DNA from: Actinopolymorpha singaporensis
GTDB taxonomy: Bacteria > Actinomycetota > Actinomycetes > Propionibacteriales > Actinopolymorphaceae
Direction of reading: 5' to 3'
Assembly: GCF_900104745.1 (NCBI RefSeq)
Contig: NZ_LT629732.1
Location: 4,327,981-4,391,980, forward strand
DNA: 64,000 nucleotides
The first letter of the stretch is position 1. Each line of letters starts with the position of its first letter. This document shows, piece after piece, positions 1 through 8,199 of the stretch. Both the position numbers and the translations under genes were made by a program. The notes below the pieces were generated by a model. That model was given only the letters and a program-made list of their open reading frames with translations. It ran no database searches and was not told the DNA's origin.

Positions 1-360
1 GACTCCGGCCTGCGCGCCCGGCAGGCCGAGCTGTTGCGGCACGTCCTGCCCCGCGTGCGCGACGTCCGCAGGATCGGGTCGGCGGCGCTGGACCTGTGCT
101 CGGTGGCCTGCGGCCGACTCGACGCCTACTACGAGACCGGATTGCATCCATGGGACTGGTCGGCAGGTCTGCTGGTGGCCCGGGAGGCCGGCGCCCGGGT
201 CGGTGGCCTGCCGGGGGAGGCCGCGAGCCGCCGGCTGGCGATCGCCGCAGCGCCGGGTGTCTTCGACGAGCTGCGGTCGCTGGTGGTGACCCACGGGGCG
301 GACGTCGTGGGGAGCCCGGTGGTGGCCGTCCGCGGCGCGAGCAGTTCGGGCGGCTGCTAG
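1..360 (+). CDS. Inositol monophosphatase family protein, 3' part (5' end outside window)
   Basis: The frame is open from base 1 to a TAG at 358-360, giving the last 119 residues. The stretch around residues 32-56 reads GSAALDLCSVACGRLDAYYE followed by HPWDWSAG. This is the C-terminal metal-binding signature of the inositol monophosphatase / FIG superfamily (the WDxxAG aspartate binds Mg2+) followed by the usual AREAGARV helix. Members hydrolyse inositol phosphates or related sugar/nucleotide phosphates in the cytoplasm. A suhB-like gene occupies the same place next to DUF4193 and dut in mycobacteria, as I recall. The N-terminal half is missing, so substrate cannot be judged. Confidence 0.9.
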   Translation, partial: DSGLRARQAELLRHVLPRVRDVRRIGSAALDLCSVACGRLDAYYETGLHPWDWSAGLLVAREAGARVGGLPGEAASRRLAIAAAPGVFDELRSLVVTHGADVVGSPVVAVRGASSSGGC

Positions 361-928
361 TCGGACGCCCGACGCTTGGTTTCTTCGACCGTTCGGTGTG
401 CGCGGAAGAAACCAATGCGGTAAATCTCACATTGCTCCGCATCAAAGCCGTGCCTTGACTGCACTTGGTAATTGTCCGAACGCTTTCCGGAGTCACCCGG
501 AAACTGGTCCGTGAGCCTTCACCGCAAACGCTGTGACAACGCCACCGGCCCTCCCGCCGATTCGTACACAACCGACGGTGCGCGAACACCGGAGAACCTC
601 CCCGGCGCGTGGTTCCGCCGGTACGACACGGACGCCGCCAAATCGCCACGAAACCAGACATAAGGTGTAGGAGCTTGCGCGAAACGGGATGGACATAGCC
701 AGGACTGTGCAGATTTCCGCAACAAAATCGGGTTACAACTTGCCTGATGTGGTTCCGTTCCGCCCCGGTGAAGGTATACGTTCCGGGTCAGCCGAAGTTC
801 CCGGTGCGAATCCGTACGGGGAGCACTATGTGAAACCACGCATCCCTGTGACGACAGTGTCGGATCGACTGCGCATTGTGCGCGGAAGCCGCCGGTCGTA
901 CCGGTGATGAAGAAGCCGGGAGGTGAAG
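361..928. other. 568-bp non-coding leader upstream of the ABC importer
   Basis: No convincing gene: the short open frames here lack ribosome binding sites and recognisable sequence. The stretch is visibly richer in A/T than its surroundings, as expected for a promoter or leader region. A TTGACT hexamer lies at 455-460 without a well-spaced -10 partner. At 803-813 the sequence GGTGCGAATCC occurs 115 bp before the permease start; similar strings occur in cobalamin riboswitches, but the remaining conserved boxes are not seen. Confidence 0.5.
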
Positions 929-2014
929 GTGGCTGCGACCGAAAGCCTGGAGACGGACGAGCCGGAGAAGGGCTCGAAACCGGCCGGCCGGAGATCGTCC
1001 ACGACGAGGTACATCGTGGGCCGGGTCGTCAAGGCTTTCCTGACGATCTACGTGGTTGCGACCGCCATCTTCTTCCTGGTGCGACTGCTGCCGGGCAACC
1101 CGGTGGACGTCTACATCAACCAGCAGATCGCGCAGTACGGCATGAGCTACCAGGAGGCCGCCAACGCCGCGGCCGGCCTGTTCTCCTTCGACCCGAACGA
1201 GTCGAAGTTCATGCAGTACGTCCACTACCTCAGCGGCCTGGTCCAGGGTGACCTGGGCACCTCGCTGCTCTCGCCGGGCTCCTCGGTGACCTCCCAGATC
1301 GGCGCCTACCTGCCGTGGACGTTGTTCAGCGTGGGCATCGCGCTGATCATCAGCTTCCTGCTCGGCATCGGCATCGGCATGGCGATGGCCTACCGGCGCG
1401 GCGGGATCTTCGACCACGCGATGACCCTGGTCGCCTCGATCACGCACTCCGTCCCGAACTTCCTGCTGGCGATGATGATCATCGTCTTCTTCGGCGTCCA
1501 GCTGGAGTGGCTGCCGATCGCGAACATGCGCGGCGCCTACTCGCCGGGCGTGCACCCGGAGTTCAGCCTGTACTTCCTCTCCGACGCCTTCTACCACGCA
1601 GCCCTGCCGATGTTCGTCTACGTGCTGACGTCGCTCGGTGGCTGGATGCTGGTGATGAAGTCGTCGACGGTGGAGACCCTCGGCGAGGACTACGTGACGG
1701 TCGCCCGGGCGCGGGGGCTCACCGACCGCCGGATCCAGGTGCAGTACGTCGGCCGCAACGCCATGCTGCCGCTGTTCACCAGCTTCATCCTCTCCCTCGG
1801 CTTCGTCGTCGGCGGCTCGATCCTGGTCGAGCAGGTGACGCAGTACCAGGGCATCGGATTCCTGCTCTACGAGGCGGTCCAGCGTCGTGACTACCCCGTC
1901 CTGCAGGGCATCCTGCTGATCGTCACCATCTCCGTGGTGCTGGCAAACCTCGTGGCCGACCTGCTCTACAGCCGGGTCGACCCGCGGATCCGCATCACCA
2001 GCAAGGAGGGCTGA
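929..2014 (+). CDS. ABC transporter permease, OppB/DppB type
   Basis: A 361-residue inner-membrane permease of the peptide/nickel/oligosaccharide importer family, first gene of a six-gene operon. After a polar N-terminus of about 30 residues, the first membrane helix leads into the conserved RLLPGNPVD segment, then further helices and the cytoplasmic EAA loop (GEDYVTVARARGLTDRRI) that docks on the ATPases. Start chosen at GTG 929 because GGGAGGTGA ends 4-5 nt upstream; GTG 923 is in frame but would overlap that site. The next permease begins 2 nt after its stop, so the two are probably translationally coupled. Confidence 0.93.
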   Translation: MAATESLETDEPEKGSKPAGRRSSTTRYIVGRVVKAFLTIYVVATAIFFLVRLLPGNPVDVYINQQIAQYGMSYQEAANAAAGLFSFDPNESKFMQYVHYLSGLVQGDLGTSLLSPGSSVTSQIGAYLPWTLFSVGIALIISFLLGIGIGMAMAYRRGGIFDHAMTLVASITHSVPNFLLAMMIIVFFGVQLEWLPIANMRGAYSPGVHPEFSLYFLSDAFYHAALPMFVYVLTSLGGWMLVMKSSTVETLGEDYVTVARARGLTDRRIQVQYVGRNAMLPLFTSFILSLGFVVGGSILVEQVTQYQGIGFLLYEAVQRRDYPVLQGILLIVTISVVLANLVADLLYSRVDPRIRITSKEG

Positions 2015-2016
2015 CC

Positions 2017-2934
2017 GTGACCCAGATCCTCGACACCGGCACGATGCAGCCGGCCCAGGCCCCGGCGCCGGACGAGCAGGGCACGGGCGCGTTCCGCTCC
2101 TTCGTCCGTGAGCTGATGCGCAGCAAGACCGGCTTCCTCGGCTTCTGCGTCTTCACGCTGATGGTCCTCGTGTGCCTGATCGGCCCGCTGTTCACACCGA
2201 ACGACCTGCCGACCAACACCAACCTCATCTACGGGCCGGCGAGCTGGAGCCACCCGTTCGGCTTCGACTCCGAGGGCCGCGACGTGTTCATCCAGGTCGT
2301 CGACGGCGGCCGGGCGGTCATCCTGGTCGGCTTCCTCGCCGCCCTGATCTCCACCGTGATCGCGGTGGTGTTCGGTGCGCTGGCCGCCTACCTCGGCGGT
2401 CGGGTCGACTCCATCATCGTGACGGCCACCGACATCGTGCTGACGGTGCCGAGCATCATCCTGCTCGCGGTACTGGCGGCGTTCTACCGCGTGGGCGACT
2501 CGATCACGCTGGCCATCATCCTCGGCGTGCTCGGCTGGCCCGGTCTGCTGCGCGCCGTCCGCGCCCAGGTGTTCTCGCTCAAGCAGCGGGAGTACATCGA
2601 GGCGGCCAGGCTGCTCGACCTCGGCACGGGCCGGATCGTGATCCGGGAGATCCTGCCCAACATGGCGAGCTTCATCCTGATGAACTTCGTCATCGGCATG
2701 ACCAACGCCATCTACGCGATGGCCGGTCTGTACCTCCTCGGCCTGGCGCCCATGCAGGGCGACAACTGGGGCATCATGATCAACTTCGCCTGGACCCGCG
2801 GCGCCATCTTCTTCGACGGCAGCCTCGGCTACATCCTCGGTCCGGTCCTGTCGATCTGCATCCTCCAGCTCTCGCTCGTGACGATGGCGAGGTCGTTCGA
2901 GGAAATCCTGAACCCCCGACTGCGGCACAACTAG
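2017..2934 (+). CDS. ABC transporter permease, OppC/DppC type
   Basis: A 305-residue partner permease. It has the OppC-type N-terminal extension, a first helix (LGFCVFTLMVLVCLIGPLF), the periplasmic-side segment HPFGFDSEGRDVF typical of DppC/OppC (usually HxLGTDxxGRDV), and an EAA loop near residue 190 (KQREYIEAARLLDLGTGRI). With the preceding gene it forms the heterodimeric translocation channel. GTG start with AAGGAGGG upstream, overlapping the end of the previous gene. Confidence 0.93.
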   Translation: MTQILDTGTMQPAQAPAPDEQGTGAFRSFVRELMRSKTGFLGFCVFTLMVLVCLIGPLFTPNDLPTNTNLIYGPASWSHPFGFDSEGRDVFIQVVDGGRAVILVGFLAALISTVIAVVFGALAAYLGGRVDSIIVTATDIVLTVPSIILLAVLAAFYRVGDSITLAIILGVLGWPGLLRAVRAQVFSLKQREYIEAARLLDLGTGRIVIREILPNMASFILMNFVIGMTNAIYAMAGLYLLGLAPMQGDNWGIMINFAWTRGAIFFDGSLGYILGPVLSICILQLSLVTMARSFEEILNPRLRHN

Positions 2935-2943
2935 GAGGACGCT

Positions 2944-3831
2944 GTGGGAGAAGGCGTAGTCGAGGGTTCGAACGCGAACCCCACGGGCGAGCCGGTCCTG
3001 TCGGTGCGCGACCTGGTGGTCGAGTACAAGACCGGGCAGGGCGTGAACGACCCGGCCCACCGTGCCGTTGACGGTGTGAGTTTCGACCTCTACCCGGGCG
3101 AGAGCATCGCGCTGATCGGGGAGAGCGGCTGCGGGAAGACCACCCTCGGCCTTGGCCTGCTCCGGCTGCTGCCGAAGCTGGGCTCGATCCCGTCGGGGTC
3201 GGTGACCTACCGGCGCCGGGACGGTTCGACGGTCGACCTGCTCAAGCTCGACAAGCAGCAGCTGCGGAAATTCCGGTGGTCCGAGGCCGCCATGGTGTTC
3301 CAGGGCGCGATGAACTCCTTCAACCCGGTGCTGAAGGTCTGGGACCAGATGTACGACACCGTTCGCGCGCACGACCGCTCGATGTCGAAGCGAACGGCGT
3401 ACGAGCGGGCCACCCAGGTCCTTCGGGACGTCGACCTCGACCCGGACCGGGTGCTGAAGTCCTACCCGCACGAGCTGTCCGGCGGCATGCGCCAGCGCGT
3501 GCTGATCGCGATGGCGATGCTGCTGCGTCCGCAGATGCTCATCCTGGACGAGCCGACCACGGCGCTGGACATCCTCACCCAGCGGGCGATCGTCGACCTG
3601 ATCCACGAGCTGCACGAGCGGCTGGACTTCGCGATGATCTTCGTCTCGCACGACCTCGCGGTGGCCGCCGAGCTGGCCACCCGGGTGGCCACGATGTACG
3701 GCGGCAAGATCGTCGAGATGGGCGACGTACGCGACATCTTCTACCGCCCCCAGCACGACTACACCAAGAGCCTGATCAACGCCGTGCCCACCGTGACCGA
3801 GGAGCGCAAGGAGGTGCCGACCCATGGCTGA
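2944..3831 (+). CDS. ABC transporter ATP-binding protein, OppD/DppD type
   Basis: A 295-residue ATPase that energises the importer. Walker A GESGCGKT at residues 59-66, signature LSGGMRQR from residue 178, Walker B LILDEPTTALD with D202-E203, and an SHD switch histidine further on. The C-terminal stretch containing YRPQHDYTKSLINAVP matches the oligopeptide/dipeptide C-terminal extension of this subfamily. The GTG start is preceded by AGGAGG at 6-nt spacing. Its 3' end overlaps the next ATPase start by 8 nt, indicating coupled translation. Confidence 0.94.
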   Translation: MGEGVVEGSNANPTGEPVLSVRDLVVEYKTGQGVNDPAHRAVDGVSFDLYPGESIALIGESGCGKTTLGLGLLRLLPKLGSIPSGSVTYRRRDGSTVDLLKLDKQQLRKFRWSEAAMVFQGAMNSFNPVLKVWDQMYDTVRAHDRSMSKRTAYERATQVLRDVDLDPDRVLKSYPHELSGGMRQRVLIAMAMLLRPQMLILDEPTTALDILTQRAIVDLIHELHERLDFAMIFVSHDLAVAAELATRVATMYGGKIVEMGDVRDIFYRPQHDYTKSLINAVPTVTEERKEVPTHG

Positions 3832-4723
3832 CGAGGCGACGTCCGGCCCGCTGCTGGAACTCGACCGCATCACGCAGGTGTTCAGCACCCGCCGCGGCGA
3901 GGTGCGGGCCGTCGACGACGTGACCCTGCGGCTCGGGGTGGGCGAGGTGATGTGCCTGGTCGGGCAGAGCGGCTCCGGCAAGAGCACCACGGCGAAGATC
4001 GCCTCCGGGCTGCTGCGTCCCTCCGAGGGCGTGGTGCGGTTCGAGGGTGAGGACATCCTCGGGCAGCGGCGCCCGGACAAGAGCCGGTTCAAGCGGTTCC
4101 GCCGCGCGGTGCAGTACGTCCACCAGGACCCCTACGCCTCGCTGAACCCGATCCAGGACGTCTACTCCACGCTGTCGGCGCCGCTTCGGCGGCACGGCCT
4201 GGTGAAGAACCGCTCCCAGGCGCGTGAGCGCGTGGCCGAACTCCTCGCCCAGGTGGGGCTCACCCCGCCCGAGACGTTCATGCCGAAGTTTCCCCACCAG
4301 ATGTCGGGTGGGCAGCGTCAGCGGGTGGCGGTCGCCCGGGCGCTGACCCTCGAGCCGCGGTTGATTATCGCGGACGAGGCGACCTCGATGCTCGACGTGT
4401 CCATCCGGATCGGGCTGCTCGGCATGCTCACCAAGCTGCGTACCGAGCTCGGCGTCGGCTTCATGTTCATCACCCACGACCTGGCGATGGCGAAGTACTT
4501 CGGCGCCGAAGGCGACATCGCGGTGATGCACGAGGGGAAGATCGTCGAGTACGGTCCGACCCTTCGGGTGATCGGCGACCCACAGGACGCCTACACCCAG
4601 GCGCTGCTGGAGGCCGTGCCCGAAGCCGACCCCGACCTCGCCCGGCGCAAGCGGGCGGCCCGCACCGCGGCCAAGGCGGCGAACGCCGACGGCGCACCGG
4701 CTAGTGGGGCCCCGGCGGCATGA
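3824..4723 (+). CDS. ABC transporter ATP-binding protein, OppF/DppF type
   Basis: The second ATPase, 299 residues. Walker A GQSGSGKST from residue 47, signature MSGGQRQR from 160, Walker B IIADEATSMLD with D184-E185, THD switch near 215. The form DEATSMLDxSIR differs from the common DEPTSALD; similar SM(L/I)D forms occur in Opp-type importers for plant oligosaccharides, so a sugar substrate is as plausible as a peptide (inference from memory). The C-terminus is an Arg/Lys then Ala-rich tail. ATG start lies inside the previous gene, after AAGGAGG. Confidence 0.93.
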   Translation: MADEATSGPLLELDRITQVFSTRRGEVRAVDDVTLRLGVGEVMCLVGQSGSGKSTTAKIASGLLRPSEGVVRFEGEDILGQRRPDKSRFKRFRRAVQYVHQDPYASLNPIQDVYSTLSAPLRRHGLVKNRSQARERVAELLAQVGLTPPETFMPKFPHQMSGGQRQRVAVARALTLEPRLIIADEATSMLDVSIRIGLLGMLTKLRTELGVGFMFITHDLAMAKYFGAEGDIAVMHEGKIVEYGPTLRVIGDPQDAYTQALLEAVPEADPDLARRKRAARTAAKAANADGAPASGAPAA

Positions 4724-4905
4724 TCGGCCCCGGTGCCGGACTCGTGGCGTTCCGGGTGGCGGCGTTCGTCGTCGTCTTCTCCGGGCTGCTGTTGCTGATC
4801 GTCGAGCCCGGCACGGCACAGTTCGTGATCACCTGCTTCATGCTCGTCATGGGGCTGTTGTTCGCGGCGTTGGTCTTCGTTCTCGTACGTCTGAAGAATC
4901 GCTAG
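4720..4905 (+). CDS. Small two-helix membrane protein in the ABC importer operon
   Basis: 61 residues made almost entirely of two hydrophobic helices (about residues 9-28 and 34-56) ending in KNR. The ATG overlaps the preceding ATPase stop in the ATGA arrangement, which supports real, coupled translation. I do not recognise the family. Its place between the second ATPase and the binding protein suggests an accessory membrane subunit of the importer, but nothing in its sequence proves this. Confidence 0.7.
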   Translation: MIGPGAGLVAFRVAAFVVVFSGLLLLIVEPGTAQFVITCFMLVMGLLFAALVFVLVRLKNR

Positions 4906-4953
4906 GCAGAACCCTCCTAGCGCTGCACTGATCCCTTGATGGGGAGGAACCTG

Positions 4954-6819
4954 ATGAACGCAACACCAGGCCCGTTCGGGCCCCAGCTTTCCCGGCGACG
5001 GGTGCTCGAGATCTTCGGCCTCGGTGCCGCGGGCGCCGCGGTGCTGTCCGCGTGTGGCGGCCAGCACAGCGGTAACGGAGGGGGCGGGGCTGGCGGCGGC
5101 GGTGGAGCCGGCGGTGGCGGTGGCAAGGGCGGCGAGTTCCGCGGTGCCTATCCGTACTCCGTGCCGCCCAAGGGCCACTTCAACCTGATGAGCGGCGTGA
5201 CCGACGCGATCCTCGGTGGCACGCCCTACCAGGACCTCATTCTTCTCCCCGGCGGCATGTACCGCTGGGCGGAGAAGAAGTGGGAGCCCATGCTGGCCGA
5301 GAAGTGGGAGTTCGACGGCAAGGCGAAGACCTTCACCTACCACGTCCGCCAGGGCCTTTCGTGGAGTGACGGCAAGCCGATCACCAGCAAGGACGTCGTG
5401 ACGACGTTCTGGTGCCGGCGGATCATGCGCCAGGTCGAGTGGGACCTGATCGACGACGTGAAGGCCACCGACGACCAGACCGTGGTCTTCTCGATGAAGA
5501 AGCCGTCGACGGTGCTGGAGCGGTACGCCATCCGCCAGGCGATCTTCTCCGACGCGACCTACGGCGAGTTCGCCAAGCGCGCGCAGGACCTGTTCAACGG
5601 CGGCAAGGACCTCGACAGCCCCGAGGGCAAGAAGCTGAACGAGGACCTGCAGGGCTACCGCCCGAAGAACCCCGCAAAGGAGTTCATCACCAGCGGCCCC
5701 TTCACGTTCGACTTCAACAGCATCACCAACGCCCAGCTGACCCTGCTCAAGAAGGACAAGGGTTACGCCACGGACAAGGTGCTGTTCGACCGGGTTGTCC
5801 TCTACAACGGCGAGGTGCCCACCATCACCCCGCTGGTGGTCGGCAAGCAGGTCGACTACGCCACCCACGGATTCCCGGTGGCCACCGAGAAGCAGATGAT
5901 CAAGAAGGGCCTGCGGATCATCCGTCCGCCGGTCTACTCCGGCCCGGCGATCTTCTTCAACATGGCCAAGCTTCCGGAGTTCAAGGACGCGCGGGTCCGC
6001 CAGGCCATCGCGCACGCGATCAACCGCAACGACAACGGCACGTTCGCCCTCGGTGACTCCGGCAAGGGCGTGAAGTTCATGACCGGCTTCTCCGACAACC
6101 AGGTGCCGGACTGGCTGAGCGACGCCGAGCAGGCCAAGCTCGACAAGTACGACCTGGACCCGAAGAAGGCGGCGGACCTGCTCACCCAGGCCGGTTGGAA
6201 GAAGCAGGGCAACTCCTGGATGAAGCCGGACGGCAAGCCGGCGGCCTACGAGATCACGTTCCCGGCGGAGTTCGCCGACTGGTCGGCGGCCGGTGAGAAC
6301 GCCGCCAAGCAGTTGTCGGCGTTCGGGATCAAGGTCACCGGCCGCGGGGTCACCTTCACCCAGCAGCCGATCGACGTGGACAAGGGCAACTTCGAGCTGG
6401 CGATCCAGGGCTGGGGTACGTCCTCCCAGCCGCACCCGCACTTCGCCTTCGTCGCCGACCTGTTCACGCACAACATCCCGATCGCCGCCAACCAGGGTGG
6501 CAAGGGCATGGACTTCGAGCTGAAGCAGAACACCAAGGCGTTCGGCCAGGTCGACCTCCAGGAGGTCGTGCTCTCCGCCGCGCAGGGCCTGGACGAGGCC
6601 GAGCAGAAGCGCAACGTCGCCAAGGCGGCGGTGGTGTTCAACGAGTTGCTGCCGATCGTGCCGCTGTTCGAGCGGTACGGCAACAACCCGTGCCTGGAGG
6701 GTGTCCGGGTCGACAAGTGGCCGGCCGACAGCGACCCGCTGCTGCAGAACTCCCCGTACGCCGACAACTTCACCATCATGTTGATGTTGTCCGGCGACCT
6801 GAAGCCGGCCGGCAAGTAG
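4954..6819 (+). CDS. ABC transporter substrate-binding lipoprotein (SBP_bac_5 family)
   Basis: 621-residue extracytoplasmic binding protein, last gene of the importer operon. The N-terminus has a twin-arginine-like SRRRVLEIFG, a hydrophobic core and the lipobox LSAC, so it is probably Tat-exported and lipid-anchored. A 20-residue Gly-rich linker follows, then the SBP_bac_5 fold; segments such as KTFTYHVRQGLSWSDGKPIT and ARVRQAIAHAINR are typical of family 5 peptide/oligosaccharide binders. Start taken at ATG 4954, which has GGGGAGG at 6-nt spacing, rather than an in-frame TTG 18 nt upstream that precedes that site. Substrate is not determinable here: peptide or oligosaccharide. Confidence 0.93.
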   Translation: MNATPGPFGPQLSRRRVLEIFGLGAAGAAVLSACGGQHSGNGGGGAGGGGGAGGGGGKGGEFRGAYPYSVPPKGHFNLMSGVTDAILGGTPYQDLILLPGGMYRWAEKKWEPMLAEKWEFDGKAKTFTYHVRQGLSWSDGKPITSKDVVTTFWCRRIMRQVEWDLIDDVKATDDQTVVFSMKKPSTVLERYAIRQAIFSDATYGEFAKRAQDLFNGGKDLDSPEGKKLNEDLQGYRPKNPAKEFITSGPFTFDFNSITNAQLTLLKKDKGYATDKVLFDRVVLYNGEVPTITPLVVGKQVDYATHGFPVATEKQMIKKGLRIIRPPVYSGPAIFFNMAKLPEFKDARVRQAIAHAINRNDNGTFALGDSGKGVKFMTGFSDNQVPDWLSDAEQAKLDKYDLDPKKAADLLTQAGWKKQGNSWMKPDGKPAAYEITFPAEFADWSAAGENAAKQLSAFGIKVTGRGVTFTQQPIDVDKGNFELAIQGWGTSSQPHPHFAFVADLFTHNIPIAANQGGKGMDFELKQNTKAFGQVDLQEVVLSAAQGLDEAEQKRNVAKAAVVFNELLPIVPLFERYGNNPCLEGVRVDKWPADSDPLLQNSPYADNFTIMLMLSGDLKPAGK

Positions 6820-6864
6820 GCCCGCCCAGGTAGTCGCGGAGCAGTCGCGCAGTAGCCGCGTACG

Positions 6865-6904
6865 CGAAACGGCCCCCGCACGATCTCGTGCGGGGGCCGT
6901 TTCG
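6865..6904. terminator. Strong hairpin between convergent operons
   Basis: Perfect 19-bp inverted repeat (6865-6883 and 6886-6904) with a 2-nt centre and a GC-rich core GGCCCCCGCACG, 45 bp after the binding-protein stop. Both arms end in A/T-rich AAA/TTT segments, so it could work for the plus-strand importer and the minus-strand exporter. No long U tract, as is common in actinobacteria. Confidence 0.85.
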
Positions 6905-6925
6905 TCTGTGCGTCCCGGCTCTGCC

Positions 6926-6983
6926 GGCAGGCTCCCGGTCGGCAGGCTCCGGTCGGAAGGCTCCCGGTCAGTAGGCTCCGGTC
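6926..6983. repeat. Four degenerate 14-15 bp tandem repeats (GGCAGGCTCCCGGTC)
   Basis: Units at 6926-6940, 6941-6954, 6955-6969 and 6970-6983 alternate 15 and 14 bp with few changes (GGCAGG, GGAAGG, AGTAGG starts). The last unit runs into the stop codon of the minus-strand permease. Looks like slippage-type expansion at a gene end. Confidence 0.75.
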
Positions 6984-8199
6984 AGCTGGTCGCCTCGACA
7001 GCCGAGGTGGAGCGTGTCCGCGCGCCGCGCCACGCGTCCAGCAGGGAGATCTTGGCGCCCATCCGCAGGATCGCGCCCTCGTAGATCCGCGCACCGGTCA
7101 CGACCAGGGCGGCGATCGCGGCCAGCATCAGGACCAGGGCCAGCCCGATCTCCCACAGCGGTGCGTCACCCCGCGCCATCCGGACCGGAGCGCACAGCGC
7201 CGAGAACGGCGGCAGGATCGCGAGCACCCGCGAGACCAGGGCGTCGGGATGGGCGTTCACGTAGAACGTCGCGAAGAACGACACCATGATCAGCATGTTG
7301 GCCGGCCCGATGACGTTCTGCAGCTCCTCCTGGCGCGACACCCTGGCCGCGCTGGCAGCGAACACCGAGCTGTAGAAGGCATAGCCGAGGACGAACCACA
7401 ACAGCACGAACCCGACCGGGATCAGCAGGTCGGTGGTGACGTTCAGCATGCCGGTTGCGTTGCCCAGGCTCAGCCCGAACGCGGCGATCACGGCCAGTTG
7501 GGCGAACCCGAGGAGCCCGATGCCGAGGATCTTGCCGGCCAGCAGCGCCCTGGTGGAGATCGCGGAGAGGATGAGCTCGACCACCCGGCTCGCCTTCTCC
7601 TCGACGATGCCGAACGCCACCCACATGCAGTAGCCGATCAGCTGGCCGTAGAGCACGATGCTGCCGATGAACGCGATCTGGCCGCGCATCTCGGCCTTGG
7701 GGTCGGTCGGGTCGAGGGCGTCGACCGCGAGCGGCGCGACCTGCTGGGCCGCCCGAACCGCCGCGGGGTCCATGCCACCCTGACGAAGCCGCTCTGCGGC
7801 GACGACGTCGCGGTGGGCGGTCTGGATCGCCGCGGCGATCTGCGGGTCCAGCTTGTCCTTGACGACCACCTTCCCGGCGGCGACGTACGCGTCGAGCTTG
7901 CCGTCGGTGATCGCCGCCCGCGCCGCCGCCTCGTCGGCGTAGCGGGCGCGTTCGACCGTGAGGTCGAGTGCCGTGGCCTGGGTCTTCACCGAGGCGGCGA
8001 GCTGGTCGGCGGCGGGTCCGGCGTAGGCCAGTCGATAGGTGTCGTCGCCGCCCAGCAGCTTGGGCAGGAAGAGCACCACGCCCAGGATGACCAGCGTGAG
8101 GACGGTGGAGAACCAGAACGACTTGTCCCGCAGTCGCTCGGTCAGCTCGCGACGGGCCACCGTGCGGGTGGCCTCGGACATGGACAGCGGGGCGCTCAT
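6982..8199 (-). CDS. ABC-2 type transporter permease (NatB-like)
   Basis: 405 residues. One N-terminal membrane helix (SFWFSTVLTLVILGVVLFL) is followed by a roughly 150-residue extracytoplasmic domain and then a cluster of five or so helices from about residue 185, the layout of ABC-2 family exporters of the NatB/YhaP type. The loop around EEKASRVVELILSAISTRALLAGKI is the conserved cytoplasmic coupling segment. Its ATG overlaps the stop of the upstream ATPase gene by 4 nt (ATGA). The exported substrate is unknown; Na+ is the namesake but not demonstrated. Confidence 0.9.
   Translation of the reverse strand: MSAPLSMSEATRTVARRELTERLRDKSFWFSTVLTLVILGVVLFLPKLLGGDDTYRLAYAGPAADQLAASVKTQATALDLTVERARYADEAAARAAITDGKLDAYVAAGKVVVKDKLDPQIAAAIQTAHRDVVAAERLRQGGMDPAAVRAAQQVAPLAVDALDPTDPKAEMRGQIAFIGSIVLYGQLIGYCMWVAFGIVEEKASRVVELILSAISTRALLAGKILGIGLLGFAQLAVIAAFGLSLGNATGMLNVTTDLLIPVGFVLLWFVLGYAFYSSVFAASAARVSRQEELQNVIGPANMLIMVSFFATFYVNAHPDALVSRVLAILPPFSALCAPVRMARGDAPLWEIGLALVLMLAAIAALVVTGARIYEGAILRMGAKISLLDAWRGARTRSTSAVEATS

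Noticed and set aside
803-833. Cobalamin riboswitch
   Set aside because: Only GGTGCGAATCC and a CACTATGTGA resemblance are present; the other conserved boxes are missing, so it is kept only as a low-interest finding.
1966-4092. Antisense open frame of about 700 codons opposite the ABC importer
   Set aside because: Both strands cannot be coding here; the plus-strand permease and ATPase motifs are complete.
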